Source: Proteobacteria bacterium UBA664 (lineage in GTDB: Bacteria > Pseudomonadota > Gammaproteobacteria > UBA7966). Taken from it: DNA of 9,161 nucleotides. The notes under the pieces were generated by a model. The model saw only the letters and a list, made by a program, of their open reading frames with translations, was not told where the DNA came from and did not search any database. Where the stretch lies: the NCBI GenBank assembly GCA_002299125.1, contig DBNU01000134.1, forward strand, positions 363 through 9,523. The letters run 5' to 3'. Positions 6,454 through 9,161 of the stretch are shown piece after piece. The first letter of the stretch is position 1; each line of letters starts with the position of its first letter. Made by a program: the position numbers and the translations under genes.

Positions 6454-7531
6454 CGCTTGAGTTCCCGACGGGCAACCAGATGGAAAAGCAGGTCAGCCCG
6501 GGCCGGCTGTGAAAGCCCATGCTGCCACCCTGCCGATGCACGAGCGCCTGGGCGAGCGGCAGTCCCAGGCCACTACCCCCCTCGCGCCCGGAGACCATCG
6601 GATAGAAGACAGTCTGCTCGAGCTCAGACGGAATGCCCGGGCCATTGTCGATGACCTCGATATGGATGCAGAGCCGGTGCAAGCATGCGCCGATGGTCAC
6701 CATGCGCTGCGGGCGGGTGCGCAGGGTGATGGTTGGACCCTGTGTGCCCGCCAAGGCCTGCACACTGTTGCGCACCAGATTGAGCACGGCCTGTACCAGT
6801 TGATCGGCATCACCCACGAACTCGGGCAAGGAAGGGTCGTAATCGCGCAGGATCCGGATGCCGTGCGTGGTGTCGGCGGTGACCAGCGAACGCACGTGTT
6901 CCAGTACTTCATGCACGTTGGTCGGCACCCGCGCCGGTGGCAGGGTGGGGCCCAGCATGCGATCGATGAGCTTATGCAATCGATCGACTTCCTGGATGAT
7001 GATGCGCGTGTATTCACACCGCGCGTCGTCCGCCAGCTCACGTTCGAGCAACTGGGCCGCACCCCGGATCCCTCCGAGGGGATTCTTCACCTCATGGGCC
7101 ATGCCGCGCAGTAGTGCAGAAGTAACGTTGCGCTGGGTCAGCATGGTCTCGTCGCGCATGATGCGGTGATGGCGATCGACATTCACTATCTCGAGCACCG
7201 CGGCCTCGCCCTGCGTGTCCTCGAACACATGTGCCGTGACATCCACAACTGTGGGTCTCAAGGCATCCCGGCGCAGGATCACGTCGCGCTCGGTGCAGAT
7301 CTGACCGCTGGATCGGGCACGCGCAATGAGCCCCTGCAGTTCCGGCAAGTCGGGCAGCACCCGTCCGACGGGCTCGCCGCAGAGCGCCCGGGACGAGAGG
7401 CCAAGCAGATCCTCCGCAGAGCCGTTCATGTGCAGAAGCCTGAGCTCCGCATCGAAGAGCAGCACGGCAACCACGAGATTATCCAGACAGCGCTCGGCAT
7501 TGCCTTGCCGCGGCACGCTGTGAGTGGTCAT
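6440..7531 (-). CDS. ntrB: NtrB (GlnL), nitrogen regulation sensor histidine kinase
   Basis: The 363-residue product (E. coli NtrB is 349) is a soluble two-component kinase with no membrane segment. A PAS domain covers about residues 12-120. The dimerisation/phospho-acceptor helix carries H146 in RGMAHEVKNPLGG, and the ATPase domain has the N box (N251 and N255 in LNLVRNSVQA), G1 DNGPGI (295-300) and G2 GSGLGL (319-324). NtrB phosphorylates NtrC when nitrogen is scarce, and in known systems switches to phosphatase when bound by PII. The ATG at 7531 is chosen because it gives the normal NtrB N-terminus. The frame stays open to 7690, but the added 53 residues are rich in arginine and unlike the family. 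The ATG lacks a good ribosome site. The TAG stop lies inside the start of ntrC. Confidence 0.95.
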   Translation of the reverse strand: MTTHSVPRQGNAERCLDNLVVAVLLFDAELRLLHMNGSAEDLLGLSSRALCGEPVGRVLPDLPELQGLIARARSSGQICTERDVILRRDALRPTVVDVTAHVFEDTQGEAAVLEIVNVDRHHRIMRDETMLTQRNVTSALLRGMAHEVKNPLGGIRGAAQLLERELADDARCEYTRIIIQEVDRLHKLIDRMLGPTLPPARVPTNVHEVLEHVRSLVTADTTHGIRILRDYDPSLPEFVGDADQLVQAVLNLVRNSVQALAGTQGPTITLRTRPQRMVTIGACLHRLCIHIEVIDNGPGIPSELEQTVFYPMVSGREGGSGLGLPLAQALVHRQGGSMGFHSRPGLTCFSIWLPVGNSSDEPA

Positions 7532-7655
7532 GACGCACCGGTAGCGGACACGAATACTCCATCTGCAGAGTGGAGCACGGATCTCGCGGCCTCCCGCGGG
7601 CGGCGACCCGAAGATGACCGCAGCGACCTCGAGGCGCGGTGCACTGGTTGATATC

Positions 7656-7685
7656 GATATGTCACGCCGCAGCCCGTCATGCCAA
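7656..7685 (-). promoter_or_regulatory. weak candidate sigma-70 promoter for ntrBC
   Basis: On the minus strand TTGGCA (7680-7685, five of six matches to the -35 consensus) is followed after 18 bases by CATATC (7656-7661, three of six matches to the -10). It lies between the glnA terminator and ntrB and would give a leader of roughly 115-120 bases. The -10 is poor, so the call is tentative. It fits the known habit of ntrBC having its own weak promoter besides read-through from glnA. Confidence 0.22.
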
Positions 7686-7698
7686 AGCACATCATGCC
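7677..7698. repeat. two 7-bp direct repeats upstream of ntrB
   Basis: TCATGCC occurs at 7677-7683 and again at 7692-7698, a spacing of 15 bases between starts, in the glnA-ntrB gap. The first copy overlaps the candidate -35 element. Such spacing can mark a regulator site, but two 7-mers in 300 bases can also occur by chance. The remainder of the 302-base gap (7532-7833) holds the terminator, a small imperfect dyad at 7558-7576, and nothing else I recognise. Confidence 0.3.
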
Positions 7699-7725
7699 GT
7701 GAAACAGAGCAAGCTTCGCACCATC

Positions 7726-7764
7726 AACAAACAAGGGCCGGAGCGGTCGCCCGCCCCGGCCCTT
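7726..7764 (-). terminator. intrinsic terminator after glnA
   Basis: Read on the minus strand, AAGGGCCGG (7764-7756) pairs perfectly with CCGGCCCTT (7741-7733) around a 14-base loop. It is followed by the T-rich stretch TTGTTTGTT (7734-7726). It lies 69 bases past the glnA stop. The interrupted T-run suggests incomplete termination, which would let some glnA transcripts read into ntrBC, as known in enteric glnA operons. Confidence 0.75.
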
Positions 7765-7833
7765 CCGGCACCCTCGCCCGAGACCCGTCGCGCCGCGACC
7801 CCAGGCGCTGGGGGACAGGGCGCATCCCTCACC

Positions 7834-9161
7834 TCAGGCGCTGTAGTACATCTTGAACTCGATCGGGTGCGGGGTCATGCGGAAGGCGGTGACCTCCTGC
7901 ATCTTGAGGGCGATGTAGGCATCGATGAGGTCGTCGGAAAACACACCACCGGCCGTGAGGAAACCACGATCCCGATCCAGTGCATCCAGCGCCATATCGA
8001 GGGAATGGCACACGTGCGGAATGAGCTTCTCTTCTTCCGGGGGCAGGTCGTAGAGGTCCTTGTCCATCGGCTCGCCCGGGTGGATGCGGTTCTTGATGCC
8101 ATCCAGACCGGCCATCATCAGCGCGGCAAAGGTGAAGTAGGGGTTGCCGGCCGGGTCCGGGAAGCGCACCTCGATGCGGCGCCCCTTGGGATTGGGGATG
8201 TAGGGGATGCGGATGGAGGCCGAGCGATTGCGCGCGGAATAGGCGAGCAGGATGGGTGCCTCGAAGCCCGGCACCAACCGCTTGTAGCTGTTGGTAGTGG
8301 AGTTCGAGAAGGCATTGATCGCCTGGGCGTGCTTGACGATGCCGCCGATGTAGAAGAGGGCGAGTTCGGAGAGTCCGCCGTAGCCGTCACCCGCGAACAG
8401 GTTCACGCCTCCCCTGGCCAGCGACTGGTGCACATGCATGCCGCTGCCATTGTCGCCGACCAGCGGCTTGGCCATGAAGGTGGCCGTCTTGCCGTAACCG
8501 TGCGCCACGTTGTGCACGACGTACTTCAGGAGCTGCAGGGAGTCCGCCCGCTTGGTCAGTGTGTCGAAGCGCGTGCCGATCTCACACTGACCGGCGGTCG
8601 CCACCTCATGGTGATGCACTTCGGTCTCCACGCCCAACTGATCGAGGATCACGCACATGGCCGAGCGGATGTCCTGCAGGGAATCGACCGGCGGGACGGG
8701 GAAGTAACCGCCCTTCACCCCCGGGCGATGGCCGGTGTTGCCATCCTCCTGCTTGCGTCCCGACGCCCAGGCGCCCTCCTCGGAATCGATGTGGTGATAT
8801 TGCTCGTTCATCTCGGATTTGAAGCGCACGTCGTCGAAGATGAAGAACTCGGGCTCGGGACCGAAGTAGGCGTCCTCGGCAATCCCCGTTGACTTCAGAT
8901 AGGCCTCGGCGCGCCTGGCGAGTGAGCGCGGATCGCGCTCGTAGCCCTGGCCGGTGCTGGGCTCCAGGACATCACAGCGCAGGATGAGCGTCTTCTCCTC
9001 GAAGAAGGGATCCAGCACGGCGGTGGTCGGGTCCGGCAGCAGGATCATGTCGGACTCGTTGATGCCCTTCCAGCCGGCGATCGAGGAGCCGTCGAACATC
9101 TTGCCGCTTTCGAAGGTGTCCTCGTCGATGGCGTGGGCAGGGAAGGTGACGTGCTGCTCCT
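7834..9161 (-). CDS. glnA: glutamine synthetase, type I (GlnA), N-terminus beyond the window
   Basis: The frame is open from the right edge to a TGA at 7834-7836, giving 441 residues. About 27 N-terminal residues (E. coli GlnA has 468) lie outside. An ATG at 9099 is internal: the 20 codons before it encode EQHVTFPAHAIDEDTFESGK, the normal GlnA sequence. The enzyme makes glutamine from glutamate, ammonium and ATP as a cytoplasmic dodecamer. Visible signatures are MFDGSSIAGWKG, the metal/ATP site in GDNGSGMHVHQS, KRLVPGFEAP, NRSASIRIP and GRRIEVRFPDPAGNPY. KDLYDLPPEE contains the tyrosine adenylylated by GlnE (Tyr397 in E. coli), so this is the regulated GSI-beta type. Its promoter is outside the window. 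An intrinsic terminator follows, then ntrBC on the same strand. Confidence 0.97.
   Translation of the reverse strand, partial: EQHVTFPAHAIDEDTFESGKMFDGSSIAGWKGINESDMILLPDPTTAVLDPFFEEKTLILRCDVLEPSTGQGYERDPRSLARRAEAYLKSTGIAEDAYFGPEPEFFIFDDVRFKSEMNEQYHHIDSEEGAWASGRKQEDGNTGHRPGVKGGYFPVPPVDSLQDIRSAMCVILDQLGVETEVHHHEVATAGQCEIGTRFDTLTKRADSLQLLKYVVHNVAHGYGKTATFMAKPLVGDNGSGMHVHQSLARGGVNLFAGDGYGGLSELALFYIGGIVKHAQAINAFSNSTTNSYKRLVPGFEAPILLAYSARNRSASIRIPYIPNPKGRRIEVRFPDPAGNPYFTFAALMMAGLDGIKNRIHPGEPMDKDLYDLPPEEEKLIPHVCHSLDMALDALDRDRGFLTAGGVFSDDLIDAYIALKMQEVTAFRMTPHPIEFKMYYSA

Noticed and set aside
7669..7684. Sigma-54 (-24/-12) promoter before ntrB (TGGCA then TGC on the minus strand)
   Set aside because: The distance between the GG and GC elements is one base too long, a spacing sigma-54 does not tolerate.
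7532..7690. 53-codon upstream extension of ntrB
   Set aside because: The residues do not resemble NtrB N-termini and would include the candidate promoter region; the ATG at 7531 gives normal family length.
7638..7723. NtrC-box half sites GGTGCAC and GCACCA in the glnA-ntrB gap
   Set aside because: The halves are about 80 bases apart and in the wrong arrangement for the usual short dyad.
7639..8892. Plus-strand open frame of 417 codons opposite glnA
   Set aside because: It mirrors the glnA codons. The His-, Gly- and Val-rich translation has no domain signature, and it crosses the glnA terminator.

Overview
The window is ordinary bacterial chromosome of high G+C content (roughly two thirds by eye), densely coded on both strands. 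The glnA-ntrB-ntrC order, a class I glutamine synthetase with an adenylylation site, a DUF1631 protein and a stand-alone HDOD protein together point to a gammaproteobacterium. The codon use and high G+C would suit a Chromatiales/Ectothiorhodospiraceae-like or similar lineage, but the genus cannot be fixed from the sequence. No rRNA, tRNA, insertion sequence, phage gene or CRISPR array was seen.

Layout, left to right. (1) 1-618, plus strand: the C-terminal end of a DUF1631 protein, cut by the left window edge. (2) 735-2712, minus strand: a two-gene operon for betaine lipid (diacylglyceryl-trimethylhomoserine, DGTS) synthesis. BtaA-like DUF3419 is upstream and a BtaB-like methyltransferase downstream. 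(3) 2880-3821, minus strand: an ExoM-like family 2 glycosyltransferase, 167 bases upstream of btaA on the same strand. (4) 4011-4892, plus strand: a single-domain HDOD protein, divergent from the glycosyltransferase. (5) 4972-9161, minus strand: the nitrogen control cluster glnA (N-terminus outside the window), ntrB, ntrC. A 302-base gap between glnA and ntrB carries a good intrinsic terminator.

How the genes work together. GlnA assimilates ammonium. NtrB phosphorylates NtrC when nitrogen is scarce, and NtrC activates sigma-54 promoters that normally include the glnA promoter. The terminator after glnA suggests ntrBC is kept at a basal level from its own promoter or from read-through. BtaA would transfer the aminocarboxypropyl group of S-adenosylmethionine to diacylglycerol, and BtaB would then methylate the amine three times to give the phosphorus-free lipid DGTS. 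The glycosyltransferase may be transcribed with them, but nothing in the sequence proves a shared pathway.

The most notable content is the btaAB operon with its glycosyltransferase neighbour. I did not find a system that looks wholly undescribed. The small non-coding signals (a 10-bp tandem repeat before btaA, a 12-bp palindrome in the divergent region, hairpins in both convergent gaps) are reported with modest scores.
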